Shown here piece by piece: positions 51,401 to 63,801 of a DNA stretch of 64,000 nucleotides (positions are counted from its first letter, which is position 1; each line of letters begins with the position of its first letter). The DNA is from Hirudo medicinalis (lineage: Eukaryota; Annelida; Clitellata; Hirudinida; Hirudinidae). Where the stretch lies: the NCBI GenBank assembly GCA_011800805.1, contig MPNW01000006.1, positions 116,041-180,040 on the forward strand. Direction: 5' to 3'. Position numbers and translations under genes: made by a program. A model generated the notes under the pieces. It did no database searches and was not told the DNA's origin. It saw only the letters and a list, made by a program, of their open reading frames with translations.

Positions 51401-52750
51401 AGTGAGTGAGGACAAATATTATCGTTATTTGATGGTCTCCAACCGTAAGTGTCATGTTTTGCAGGAGGTTGTGGAGGAGTACAGGCCAGTCCTGGACAGA
51501 TGAATCCAGTATGCATGACAATCGACAAACCTGTCGCTACTTGTAATGTAGCCATTACCACTTTTGAAAGTTCTGGAAGAGGGTGGACCCTTAGGCGAGT
51601 TCAAATTATAAAGATTGTATAATATGCATAACAAGCATAATTTGTTTAAAAAGATATATATATAATTTAATATATCAGGATACATATATCAGGTACACGA
51701 ATAATGCACTGCCATGTGTAACGCCACTTTGTCTCGGTTCGTCGCAACTGGTTAACTTTGGGTCAACGCCTATCTGCATTGGTTAGATATAGGTTATCTT
51801 ATAATACTAATTTTAAAAATGTGGTTATCATAATTAATATCATGGATTAATATTATTAATCCGATTGCTAATGTTATTTTTGTTTAGAGGAATTTTGTTG
51901 TCTCAAATATTTAAGATTACTGCCAATGCGTTTGGCAACACAAAGGAGAGAATAAAATAACTGAAAGGTCAGCCTTAGAGGTCATCCATAAAGAAAATCA
52001 ACAAGAACTTGCTCATTCAAAATGTAACATCTAAACAAATAAACTAGAGAACATGCAACAAATATAATTTGAGAGACTTTTAAAGTAACAGAGTAAAAGG
52101 GATAAGATCGAACTTGTTCTTTCATTGGTAAGGACATCGAAGAATATAACCTTATAAAGAAATGGCAGAAATGCTTTCATCTTTATCACTGGGAATTTGT
52201 AAACGCGTCTGCAAGTGATTTTTGCAAAAATGTTTGTCGTTTTTACGATTGGGTACTAAGCTTCACCATCCGCTCGAGTGTTATGTAAATAAGATGTGCA
52301 AATAGTAGCAGTCAATAAAAAGAAATATAATAGTATATAAAAAATATATAGGGGAAATAAAGAATCGAAAAGTGTTCTAATTAAAAAAAAGTTATTTTAC
52401 ATTGAAGAACTGGGATGGTCACCCTGGCAACAATGTAGCAGTTGGTGCGGCGGAGGAATTCAGTTCCGTTACTTTTACGCTGTCAGCAATGGATTGTATC
52501 AGACGTATGTAATAATTGAAATAGTTCACATTACTCGACTTGACATTATGACATTATGACATTATGATATTATGATATTATGATAGTTTTGAAGATAAGG
52601 CATCAACGACAATAGGGATGCTACAATAAATATTCATATTTTTAAAGTTTTTTTATAGGTCATTTATTACATTCAATAAAATCATTGTTTGCTTGTTCAT
52701 TAAGCACGAATGAGGAGCAACGACCTTGCAATGTGCAGCCTTGCAGATGA
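42437..52750 (+). CDS. Inactive astacin with EGF, CUB, eight apple-like modules and TSP1
   Basis: Twenty-three exons join with every phase matching, giving 1503 residues: 42437-42496, 42754-42924, 43849-44308, 44374-44491, 44950-45025, 45317-45520, 45641-45764, 45829-45963, 46362-46477, 46652-46779, 46960-47087, 47355-47846, 47986-48231, 48601-48921, 49089-49385, 49570-49860, 50022-50276, 50575-50835, 51128-51394, 51465-51594, 51693-51781, 52408-52504 and 52705-52750. In order: signal peptide, acidic and poly-Ser prodomain, RKKR furin-type site near residue 200, astacin domain (TCVRF, ALGFFNEHQRSDRD, SIMHQ), EGF (about 415-449), CUB (450-573), eight cysteine-rich modules (about 574-1383), a short Cys-rich linker and TSP1 (WSPWQQCSSWCGGG). 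The zinc site HExxHxxGxxH reads YLLVQALGFFN, so this is a pseudoprotease. Astacin-EGF-CUB-TSP1 order matches nematode subgroup V astacins; the inserted modules do not. Exon 20 uses a GC donor. Confidence 0.88.
42925..43848. other. Intron 2 of the inactive astacin gene
   Basis: No recognised feature. An extra prodomain exon cannot be excluded, though exons 2 and 3 join in phase 0 without one. Confidence 0.5.
43993..44058. repeat. AGC/AGT microsatellite coding poly-Ser
   Basis: About 20 serine codons (AGC/AGT) in a row within exon 3 of the inactive astacin gene, in the prodomain. Confidence 0.95.
44692..44766. repeat. 39-bp tandem duplication in intron 4
   Basis: A GTAATATAATGTATAACAAT-containing unit, ending in ACATATGGAC, occurs twice in a row with no mismatch seen. 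Confidence 0.9.
46555..46645. repeat. AT-rich tandem repeat in intron 9
   Basis: ATGAATATGTAAATGTGTAA-type units repeat about four to five times directly before exon 10 of the inactive astacin gene. Confidence 0.85.
47355..51394 (+). other. Array of eight apple/PAN-like exons
   Basis: Exons 12 to 19 of the inactive astacin gene each encode one module of about 80-90 residues. The shared pattern is Cys near the start followed by Trp, SxGG, CxxxC, C-x-GxDF or a variant, CW(I/L)H or a variant, and a final RC. Some are followed by Thr/Ser-rich linkers that would carry O-glycans; the longest is in exon 12. All eight exons start and end in phase 1, so each is a self-contained duplicable cassette. 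The six-cysteine pattern is closest to the apple/PAN fold; WSC-like is an alternative. Confidence 0.8.
50951..50977. repeat. CTCTATG short tandem repeat
   Basis: Three to four units of CTCTATG in the intron before apple-like exon 19. Confidence 0.9.
52541..52586. repeat. Short ATTATGACATT-type tandem repeat
   Basis: Units of about 9 bp (ACATTATG, then GATATTATG) in the last intron of the inactive astacin gene. Confidence 0.9.
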
Positions 52751-53647
52751 AAAATATAAATGAGCTCAAAAGGATGCACCAATTGGGACTGTCCCATTTG
52801 AGAAGATTAATTAGTCTTTTTCATATTTATAGATATTTTTTTTAGGTGAACATTTGCAGAATGCAACATTTTTTTTTTAACACATCCAAACTCGTCATTT
52901 TTAGATTTTTGTTTTTAGAAAAATTGATTTTTCAAAGATTTGATAAAAGAAGAATGTCTTAGTTGCCTTCCAAAATTTAGTTCATTTGCATATCGACAAA
53001 ACATGCAGAGAGACCGCTATTATTGCCACAGTCAGTACTTAAATTATTAGTATATTGGAGGCAAGCTTTATACTGGGTACCATGCTAGTGATATGCATTG
53101 TATTTGTGTTCTTGAAGCTTTCTCCAAACATGTATGAATGCAGCCAATCATGATCAGCATAAGCCCATCGAGTGACTTCATTACTGAAACTTCTAAGGAT
53201 GAGACTCTTGCATAGGGCTTGACCTCTGGGGTTTAGGAATTTGAGGGATTTTGGGTGACATTTGCTTGAGATAGTGCCACTCTCGCTCCTGTCGTAGGTG
53301 GGGAAAAAGAACTTTGGGGGCAAAACCAATACTTCTGTTTGTATGACATATGTTTTCTTTTCCTTGAGTTGGAAGAAAATTAATTAATCTAATCAAATGT
53401 CTTTGAAAATGATGATTATTGTTGAGCTTTTGCAAATTGTGTACTGCAGAAAATAAACACATATGCATCCCTAAAAGTTAATGTAACACTTTAAGTGTTA
53501 ATGTACTATAAAAATATTTATAAGCTACTACATGCATATTAAAACCTGTACAAAACTGAATATGCCAAAGCCGTGCTAATAAATGTAAAATATACGTACA
53601 ATGACAAAAAATGAATAAACTTAATAAATTAAAAACTCCATATTAGA
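52751..53647. other. Convergent 3' region between the astacin-like and glycosyltransferase genes
   Basis: Minus-strand open frames at 53039-53329 and 53193-53468 overlap in different frames, with no recognised domain. I see no supported gene. Confidence 0.5.
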
Positions 53648-55328
53648 TCATGGAGTCATTGTTTTAACCTTCTTAAACCAGTTTTGGTAAACACCGTTAA
53701 AGAATATTGGCCCAGTCGCTTCGAGATAGTCCCCAAAATAAAAACCAGCTGCCTTCTGTGAAAATTATAACCATTAGTAGTCATCATTACGAACAACTAA
53801 TTATCATCATTATCTAACAACTCCTACATTTACAGCCATAGATCATTTGTGGAACAACCAAGTAATAGCTGATTAAATATACTTTGCATTAATTCCTACT
53901 CAACACAGAAACAATCACTTCTAGGGATTCCATGGTTAATTGTAAGAATGGATGTTCTTCCTTGCAGGCAATGAATCCATTAAGCACATTAGTATCATTT
54001 TGTTCCCTGATGACAAAAGAATGTTCATAAGGTTCTTCACTGATAATGCAGTCGTAAGCCTGGGTCCAATTGTCGAGTGGCTGTAAACAACTCATGTCTA
54101 GGTCGACATAAATGCCTCCATAGTAGTGAATGATGAAGTACCTAGCAGCATCTGTTGAAAATAATGTGACAGAATCATTAATTTGCACTTACTTACTTAA
54201 AGTTAATGATAACAATCATATGGTTGTTGCCAATTGCAAAGTAGATTTATTTGAAAATATGTTATCTGTTTATAAATAAATTATTTTGAGAAGTTATTGC
54301 CTAGCATGTATAAACCACTTTTATACTTTCAGGTCTGACCAACTGACCTGCTCTGAAGATAGAAGATAGATATGAATTGTAGAGGACCAGGTAACTTGGG
54401 TAATGGGTTTCAATCAGCTTCCTCGCATCGTCTAAGGTCCAAAACCAATGCTCCCAATCTGGATTCATGGATTTCCATGTCTTTATCCAGTTTAAAAACC
54501 TTTTTGGTACTTCATAGTTGTCCCATATCTTTATAAAAAGGAAGTAAGTAGGAGAGATTTTAGTTTTTGTTAAATTTGAAATCATGTTATGAAAATGAGC
54601 AAATGACTAAATGTTGCTTTTTAGGCATTGCATTTCAGGTTAGATATGTCTGGATGATTTTAGTGTTTAAACAATAATTTATTGCTATGTTATTTATGTT
54701 ATGTATTTAATTTAGGATAATTTATAATTTAACATTTCTTGATTAGATAATATTGAACAGCTATCTTCAATGGGCATCTATTCATCTTTTTAAAATATAT
54801 TTTCTTGAATACATCGAACTAATGAATTCACTATTACGATTATGCAGTAATGAAAAAGTTTCAAACATTTATTTAAGCTTAAAATGACATGTGTACCTAT
54901 ACATGTCATCATTTGTGCAGATCTCAATTATCATATAAGTTTGTCCATTTCCATACCTGATGTATGATATGTGGTATTCCTTCTGAATATGAATCATCTC
55001 GTTTAAAACCTTTTTTTAAGAAAACAGGCTTAAAGTTGATATTGGGAAAGAGTTGTTCATCATCAGCCGGATCAATAGATGTATTTATGTCTGAAGTTGA
55101 TCAAGTGACTGAATGAGTGGCTAAATATTTATAGTCACAAATATCAATCTCAATTATTTTGAACGATTAATTTTAACATGGTAAAATACCTTCCTGAAAC
55201 TTCTCAAAGGAATCTGTAAGATCTTCTCGCCGAAATAGAGCTCTTAGAACCACGCCTACGATCAACAGCACAATAAAGGCTTTACCATATTTAATTAGAG
55301 GATATCTTTGGCAGGACTTCGGTGGCAT
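53648..55328 (-). CDS. GT32-type glycosyltransferase with DxD motif
   Basis: Five exons join on the minus strand: 55328-55190, 55090-54957, 54528-54348, 54151 to about 53919, and 53755-53648, giving about 264 residues. The donor of exon 4 is uncertain because three in-phase GT sites lie within 20 bp. A short cytoplasmic tail and one signal-anchor (AFIVLLIVGVVLRALF) predict a type II Golgi protein. The family marks are IPHIIHQIW, MNPDWEHWFWTLDDAR, the DAARYFIIHYYGGIYVDLD block with its DxD metal-binding pair, CLQPLD and ATGPIFF. This is the sugar-binding region of GT32 (Gly_transf_sug), which includes yeast Och1-like and inositol phosphorylceramide mannosyltransferases. Donor and acceptor cannot be told from the sequence. 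Confidence 0.85.
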
Positions 55329-56141
55329 CGCCGAATTTCCGGATTTATATTTCGCTTCTACCTACCTTGGAAGTGCAGGTGAGCGGATGTTTTGAATTTA
55401 AATTTGAATGAATTAAACATCAGAGCAAATATGACCTAGCGCTAAGTTTATCGATATTGCTTTGCTTTTCTGAACAACGATGAAACTACATATAATAAAT
55501 AAGTTTGTATTGCTTTAAAGACGTAGGTCAGGCATAGGGGATCAAGGAATGTGAAACATTGTACATATCTGAGCCATAACATGCTAATCTAAAGTACGCA
55601 CTAAAGGTTGTATAAGCTAAAAGAATAGATGTAATCGGTGGAAGCGAAGAATGTAATGACGATGATGGAGTCGATATTTGTAGGGTCACTTCGTAACAAT
55701 TTCTATGGCTAACAAAACGCACTCCTACAGACAGCAATAGCTACAATATCACTAGTAAAATAGGCTTCCTAGGATAGTGCGATATGAATGATAATAATTG
55801 TAATAATTATGATAATATAAAATTCGTATAAAAATATTATTCATAGCAAAATACTCGGACATGCAGGCAGGCGGGAAAGACATGGAGACACACAAAAAAT
55901 GACTTTTAAACGGACACTCCAGTTGATAAAAAGATGGACACTCATATAAGCATGTCCCCAGAAATATAATATCGAAAAAATAATTTGAATTTAGTACTAA
56001 TAATGAATAGTGAATTTGAAGTAATTGCAGCATCGCCTTTACTCGTAATTGTACAATGATCATAAAATATTCCCAGTCTGCATCGCAACAATAATATTCG
56101 GAATTAGTCAGAAAATGACAACGAAAATAAAAAAAAAGATT
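55329..56141. other. Region between the glycosyltransferase start and the sodium channel stop
   Basis: No supported gene. It should hold the glycosyltransferase promoter and the sodium channel 3' UTR. Confidence 0.5.
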
Positions 56142-59100
56142 TCAATCTATCTTGCTTTGGCTTGTATCGCTGTCTTCTGATAATCTACGGACGATGTCTT
56201 TGTATTTTCGCCAAAATCGTTGTATGGCAATGGCACAGTATTCCTGCCTTCTTCTTTTCATGGTGCTACTGATCGGATGGTAGTCCTTCCTTTCTGGGCC
56301 GTTTTTGAGGTCGACCTGAAGGTCGCTCTGGTAGCAATTCCATGCCAGGTAGTTTTTGGCAAGAGCATCCAATATATCGACGCAATGAACTCGCTCTCCC
56401 TCACAAATTGGAATATCAAGATATGTGAGTCTCACCAAGTTCGGCTTGGGGATACGAAGGGGTTTTTCGAGAGCGTCCGCAAAGGTTGACAACTGAGAGA
56501 GAGGAATGTACTGGGTGGCTTTCTCATCAAATTTTTCCCAGATTTCATAATACATGTCAAAGTCATCTTGAGTTAGTCCTTGTTGGACGTCTTCAGTGGC
56601 TTGAGAGAAATTTTCCAGTATGACGGCTATGTACATGTTGACAACCACGAGAAAACTGATCACCAGGTAAGTGACTAAATACATCACGCCCATCATCTTG
56701 TTTCCGCAGTCCCCGGTCGGCCTATCCTCTGAAAACGAAGCATTGCAATAAGGTGGTTCAATGGTCAAGCCAGCCAGCACCATATCCCAGCCGGCGCTTG
56801 TGGAAATCTGGAAGAGAAGAGTCATACTTCTGCCGAAGGTCTCGAAATTGAAGAGTTCCTCGATGCCGGCGTTATAGCGAACGTGCATAAAGAAAGACAT
56901 TCCGAAGATTGCATATATAAACATTATAAGGAAAAGAAGAAGACCTATGTTAAACAGGGCGGGAAGGGAGACGGCCAAAGAAAAAAGCAGGGTTCGAATT
57001 CCTTTGGCTGACTTGACCAATCTGAGGATGCGTCCCACCCTGAAGACTCTGACAACTCTGAGCAAGGTCGGGGAAACGAAATATTGCTCTATTATCTCCT
57101 TCATTGCAAGACCTGAAAGGCAGAAGTTGATTAGAATGCAATTTGCTGGTAGTTTAATTTAACGACCAAGCCATAATAGAGTTTTAGTTAATAATCACTG
57201 ACTGAATCATTAACATCAAAAACAAGGACATAATGTCTACAATTTGAAAGGGTTAATAATAATGAAAAGAAATTCTATAATTTTATAAAAAAAAAATACT
57301 TAGTTTCCACAATGAAATATTAAAATAAACCAGAACTGCTAGATTGGTTTAGTAAATTCATAATGAAATAATTAGCGATTAGATTACAAGCTAGACATCT
57401 AAAAAGAACAAATAATTTCGAACCTAGTATGGACAGTACGACGACGCAAAAGTCAAAGATGTTCCAAGGTTGCTTGAAGTAGTGTATCCTGAGTGCTATT
57501 AGCTTCATCAAGCACTCGACTGTGAAGATACAGATGAAGATGGAATTAACGATGCCCAAGGCCATAGTGAACTGTTCCGGTTGGTTGTAATGTTCCATCG
57601 TCATGGTAACCATATTGAGCAAGATGATGGTCATAATCGCCACGTCAAACTTCTGATTGGACGTCAGTCGAAACAAGAACATGGAGCACTTTAGCTGGTA
57701 AACGATGAATTAAGTGATCATGATGATGATGATGCCATCTTTACGTTGTTATAGTATTTTAATCTTTCCCGATATAAAAGAATATATCTAGAAAAGAATA
57801 GAATTAGGGCTGAATCCCATGAATTGTGCTTTGTTGAAAGTTGGTAATTTTGTAAACAATTTGGTTATAAAAAAATTACTTTGGGTTTTGGGATTGGTTT
57901 CTGTGGTTGCTTTGATCCCAGCTTTTTCATGGCGTTGTAATATTTCTTTTGATCTTCAGTCATGAATAATTGGATGGAACCACCTGCCTGTCGAGTGGTT
58001 TCAAGATTTTCAGTATCGAAAGAATTAATATTTTTAGTTTCATTGCGATTGCTATGTAGTGGTACAAAGTATTCATAACGCAATTTTTATATTCTGTTCG
58101 ACTGTCAAGCCAACAATTAGAAACGAAACAATATTTACCTCCAACAGTTGGGCTTAAGTGTTGTATAATTTACATTTTTGCTAAACTTTATTAATATAAT
58201 TTTCTTAAATAATTAAAATTCTAAGTAAAATATTCATAAGCAATTATTATTTAATCATTAATGGCTCACTTTCCTCTTTTGCATGTTGAAATTGTCAATG
58301 ATGACCCCGATAAAGAGATTGAGCGTGAAGAAAGAACCGAAGACGATGAAGAAGACAAAGTACAAATACATGTAAACTCTGGATTCTCTTTCTGGCTGTT
58401 GCCCTATCTGCGAAGGATTAATAATTATTAAATTAAGTTTTAGAATTGACCAATCTTTGATTGGTAGTCTTAATTAAGTTTTTATAGTGCTTACCTCCCT
58501 GCTGTCAACAGCACGATTCATAATATCAGCCCAGCCTTTAAATGTAGCCTAATGTACGAAATTCGAATATTAGTGATTAAGATAATGCTACTGAGCAGCT
58601 AAGCCCAGGGAGGTTTGGTAGTTAATATGAAATATTACCGACCACTTGGAAAAGAGCCAGGTATGCAACTGGAACATGGTCGAAATTGACGTTAGGATTA
58701 GTCCATGAATAATTAAGATATTTCATCTCCATGCACTGCGTCTCATTGGCCACTATAGTAGAGTTGACTGTCGCCCCCAAAGAATCCACGCAGACTCCAT
58801 ATCGACCCCCAAAAAGGTTGACTCCCATGATGCTGAAGATGAGCCAAAATACCAGGCAGACCAAAAGTACGTTGCAGATAGCTGGTATGGCCTGAATCAA
58901 GGCATTCACCACCACCTGGTTAATTAATAATGTTGTTGTTAATTTATTTTGCCATTACGATAATCAAGCGATTAAAATGACAACTGATGCAAATAAACAA
59001 ACATAAGAAACATACAATGGTTGCTAATATGACAATGCAATTGTTTAAATTCGCCTTTACAAATTATTAATAAATTATTTTATGAATTCGTGCGACCAAG

Positions 59101-62100
59101 TAAAATTGTATTAATTACTGTGTGATGAATGTTTATTTTCAGAATATTCATTCATCAACCTTCATTCCTTCCCATCTTGACACGGCCCTTAAAGGCCTTA
59201 ATGCCCTCAGTGTTCTTAGGGCTCTGAAAGCTCCCATGTTGCCCATGCCAGCACCTTCTGCTCCAAGACTGACGATGGATATCTAAAGAATAGTGGCGTA
59301 GCCAGGATTTGAAAATCGGTCGAAGTAGGGAAACATAAAAATGTATGATAGCAGTATAAATAGGGGCTCATACCAATACAATAATGAAGTCCAGCCAACA
59401 CCATGCATCGGTAAAGTACTTATGGAAGCCGTAAGCCAACTGCTTGAGTACCATTTCCACGACAAATATAATGGAGAATATTTTATCCATGAGCTTCAGA
59501 GTATTTTTTATGGATCTTCTCTCTTCTATGTTTTTATCTTCAACAGCCTGTCACGTTTCGAATATTTAATTATATTTAGTTAACAGTGAAATTCATGAAA
59601 ATAATAATAATAACAATAATAGTAGTAATAATACAACATTATTTAGTAGCTAATAACTTGAATTCAATCGCTTATCGAGTGATAGTGACGATCTTACCAA
59701 GGTTACACTGCTGGAGAGTATGATGATGATGATGAATGTTTCAAAATATCTATGCTCAACCAGCGAGTACACCATACATCTCAGCTTCCAAAGGCATCTT
59801 CCGACAGCAGAGTTTTCCAAATTTTGGCAACAGTTCAAGTCTCCTTCTTTACCTGCTCTCCAGCAACAGAACAGGTGACCATCAAGAATGCATCTGAAAT
59901 TCATTCTAATATAGTATATATATATATATACATAAAATATATAAAAAATATATGTATATATATATGTATATATGTATATACTGATATATATGTATATATG
60001 TATATACTGATATATATGGATATATGTATATATACATATATATATGTAAAAATAGCTATAAGATATAATATCATAAAATAGCGTGATTATAAACAGATAT
60101 TCGTTTAACTTCATCATTGTTATTGTCACCTACTCACTTGGGACAGCATTCGTCTGGATATTTGATGAAGACGACATTTACTTCATTAACTTCAGGTCCA
60201 TCATGAAACATGTCACGTGCCTCGATGTTGGTGCTCAACTCGTCTTCGTCGTCATCGCAGCTGAATGACAACTTCATGCTGGTTATTGATGACGCCCTTG
60301 TCAATGAAATTGTGATTATTAACAATTTTGTCAATGTTATTAAAAGAATAAACGCGATGTCACAGCAAATCTCTGCCATACTTGGATGAGTGAGGCGAAT
60401 AGAAGTTGCTCTCTTCGAAGGAAGACGATGATGACGATCCTAATTCGGAATTTATGGATTGCGTTAATGTGATCGATGGTTGTTGAAAAGCCTTGGATGT
60501 GTCCTCAGAAGAAAGTTTGTCTCCATCTCCGTCGCTTTGGAGACGATGCTGGTCTGGAATGAGATTTCCGTTCATCATGGCGTTCGTTCGATTGACGGTG
60601 TGCTGTTGTGTATTCGAATAAAGGGTAATTGGGTCATCAGAATAATAGGATCTTCACTTCATGATTCTTATGATGTATTACTCGGGATTTTAATTGCTAA
60701 TCTGCTAAAAATTGTTTTGCCATAGTTAAAGCCGTAGTAACATAGGTTTTAAATCCAGTTCGCTCGATTGTAGGACTGATTGATTCGATTGCCATAGTGC
60801 CTTTTATATCCTGTCATGGATGCTTTCGGCACTTTAAATATATGCTTAAATAAATAAATAGGTAATTACAACGATCATTGGGTTACCTCTCTAACCCAAT
60901 TTCTAACTTTCTATTAATAAAGTTTAATAAAGTTTTGCCTTTGACGTGTGCAAATTTCAAGTCGCTACCCTTCACCGTTTGGGAGGAGTTCTTGGGGCAG
61001 ACATACACATGCACTTTCTGTTTTATGTTATGGATAATTGCTTTTTTTTTGTAAATAAGATGAGGCAACAGACTCACCTGCCTGGCTGCGCTTTGTAGGT
61101 AAGAGCTCCTTCTTTTGTCCGAAGCATCTGCTTAGGAACAACCACGAAATATCCGAAATAACTCCAACAACACTTAGCAATTTACGTTAACAAAGCCACT
61201 ACATCACTAAATGCTATCGGCTTACAAATTCACAGATTGTCTCAATAGCAGAGGTTGCTGTTCGACGACATCGGTGCAGTGCTACTATTAACCGCAATCG
61301 CAATAAAACATGTCCACTCACTCTGAACTCCATTAAGGTTGGTATTATTAACAACGATGGGTTTGAAATGGGGCTTGACCAAACTCCAAGCCTTTCCCCC
61401 TCCGCCGCTTCTTTCGAGGATTCCTGGCTCCTTAGAGGAATCAGACGACAACTCTTTGTCTCTTTTGAGTACTTTTGCCTTGCAGCAGAACACAATCTTT
61501 GAGCGTCTAAATACAACAAATCGGGTGATTCGGTCGATAGCTTCCTGGAGTTTGTTTGTCTCTGCGGCTTGCTCTCCCTGAGAAGTCTGCAGGCTTTCAG
61601 CCCCAAAGGAACTTAGTAAAAGAGCCAGAAATAGGTTGAGAACCTGGGATTAAAATGACAGGTGCTATATTGTTATGAAATTTAGTTTTGTTGGATCAAT
61701 TTAATGCTATCCAAAATTTGAATATTATCGATGCTATGATGCCAATAACATTAAGACATGAATAACAAATTGAAACACACCATGTAAATTCAAATGATTT
61801 AATTAACGGGCCACCAATCTTGATTACATGCCATTAAGGTTTTTAACTCACAACTAAGTTGCCGATGATCATGGTGAGCAGGAAGAACGGAATGCAAATA
61901 ACTCCAGAACAGTGGATGCAGTTCCACATGGATTCGACCCATTCTCCACATAGGACCCTGAAGACGATCATGAAAGAGTGCAGGAAATCTCTGAAATTCC
62001 ACCTCGGAATTTCTTGAAATTCCTCGAGGGTATACTTCTCTCCAAACAACTGCATGCCCATGACGGCAAAGATGAAAATGATGATAGCCAGTACGAAGCA

Positions 62101-63801
62101 CAGATTACCAAGGGCGCCCATGGTTCTACCGATTATACCGATGAGAAGGTTGAGCGTCGGCCAAGACTTTGCCAATTTGAAAACTCGAAGCTGTGAATAT
62201 CGACAAGTAAAGTCGGTGAATTTAAGTTGCTGCAAAGGCATAGCAAATTTTAGCCACATGCGCCAAATTTTTATTTAATGGGAAGAGTATAATTTAGTAA
62301 ATGGAATAAAGGATTCATCCAATCATATTCCAGATGCATCAATCAAATGACAAGTAAACTAACCAATCGGAATGACCTTAAGATGGAAAGCCCTTTCACA
62401 GTGGATAGGCCGAGCTCGATGAGACTGAGGAGAACTATGATGATGTCAAAGCAATTCCACTTATCCTTGACGTACCTGTACAGACCGATAGCCAGAATTT
62501 TAAGAAAAGCTTCAGCCGTGAAGATGGTGGTGAACACCTGCAGCATCGTAATCAAAGTAACGGCCATTAGAACACCTCGAGTGGAAACTTAGAGGTAACT
62601 TGATGAGAGAAAATACGTGTGAGTCCGTCTATGTTAATTGATCGATTAGTTGATTAGTAATCGAAAAGACTTTCTTCTTGGTTTCTAAATCTACTCTTAC
62701 GTAAACTAAATTTAATTAAAGCAAATGTGAACATTACCAAAAATATATAATACCACTTTTGAAACTTGACGCACGCAACACATCACAGTATCACCAATTT
62801 AAACATCATCACTGACATAGTTTCCAATGACGAGGGTCCTGTAAAATTCCTCTTTCATGCCGGCATGATCCATGGCCATGAAGACAGTGTTGAGGACGAT
62901 GCATATGGTGATGAAGAGGTCAACGAAGGGGTCAAGTATAAACAGCTCCAGATAGGAAGCCACTTTGCGCCAACACGGAGAACACTCCAAGCTCAACATG
63001 GTCAGCTTCAATCGCTCCCAGAAGCCTTCCAGACGAGACTTTGGCTTCGTAAGAGAGGGAGACAAAGAAGACGATACTGATAGAAAGTATGACAAATTAA
63101 AAAATGATGATCTTGATGATGATGTTGGTAGGAATTATAACAATGACAAATACGTTTCAAGATGATCTATACTTAATTCAATTTTTCGACATCTATGGAA
63201 TTATTCTTTAAAAAGTTGAACCTTTTTTCGGTGAAGCAACGTTGACCAGCAGACTTTTAAGCACTTCGACATCTTGAATAAATTGTTAATAATCGATAAT
63301 AAATACTTTGATTTAAAATTAAATCAGCGCTGAGAAATAATAATGACCTGAAGAATATGGTAACGATAAAGTATTACTTAATATATTTCAATTTTTAATA
63401 TTTGCTAGTATAATTATTTATCAGAAAAGCGGGAATTCTACATTTAGTAACATGCAAGGTAATTAAACTTCTTTTTTATTTGAGGATCAATCTGATATTC
63501 CGTCACATCAAAATATTTATCATTCCATCGCATCTGACATCATCATTCTTCTTATTATTATTTTAATGTGAATTAAAAGTATTACAAATTTTAAAATATT
63601 ATGCGTTAACTTTTTACCTTTAAACTTCAGTGCATTGGTCCTTGAGTTAACCACCGAAGAAATTCTTCTAACATCTTTGGTCTTTATGTCCAAGTCTTCT
63701 GAAGACTGTAAGTCAAAAGATGACAGATCATCCACGCAACAAATAAATTCACATTCACTTTTACACATTTTTTTGTCGAACGTTGCGATTTGTAGAAGCA
63801 A
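56142..63801 (-). CDS. Nav1: Voltage-gated sodium channel alpha subunit (Nav1 type), 5' part beyond the right edge
   Basis: From 5' to 3': a I-II linker exon ending at 63618, then 63076-62817 (DII S1), 62537-62364 (S2-S4), 62190-61852 (S4 to S6), 61643-61322, 61130-61078, 60602-60364, 60296-60138, 59893-59698 (DIII S1), 59547-59374, 59282-59160 (S4), 58915-58643 (S5 and pore), 58548-58495, 58407-58270, 57987-57880, 57694-57424 (DIV S1-S3) and 57112-56142 (DIV S4 to C-terminus). All phases agree, giving 1283 residues after the linker exon. Selectivity residues are CGEW (Glu, DII), ATFKGW (Lys, DIII) and TSAGWD (Ala, DIV), the last three of DEKA, so it is Na+ selective rather than a Ca2+ or NALCN channel. 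S4 segments have regular Arg spacing. The III-IV linker reads [11 protein letters not shown] where most Nav1 channels have IFM. The C-terminus has an IQ motif (AIQRFWRKY). Domain I lies past 64000. Confidence 0.95.
59917..60050. repeat. TA/TATG microsatellite
   Basis: Alternating TATA and TATG units in the intron before the DIII S1 exon of the sodium channel gene. The open frames across it are artefacts. Confidence 0.9.
63077..63617. other. Sodium channel intron between the I-II linker and DII S1 exons
   Basis: AT-rich, with no feature recognised. Confidence 0.5.

Noticed and set aside
53039..53468. Overlapping minus-strand frames of 96 and 91 residues
   Set aside because: Two frames overlap with no recognisable domain and no splice context; no support as a gene or named transposon.
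59650..60129. 159-residue frame with Tyr/Ile-rich first half
   Set aside because: The first half reads the TA microsatellite. Only the part after the acceptor at 59894 is a true sodium channel exon.
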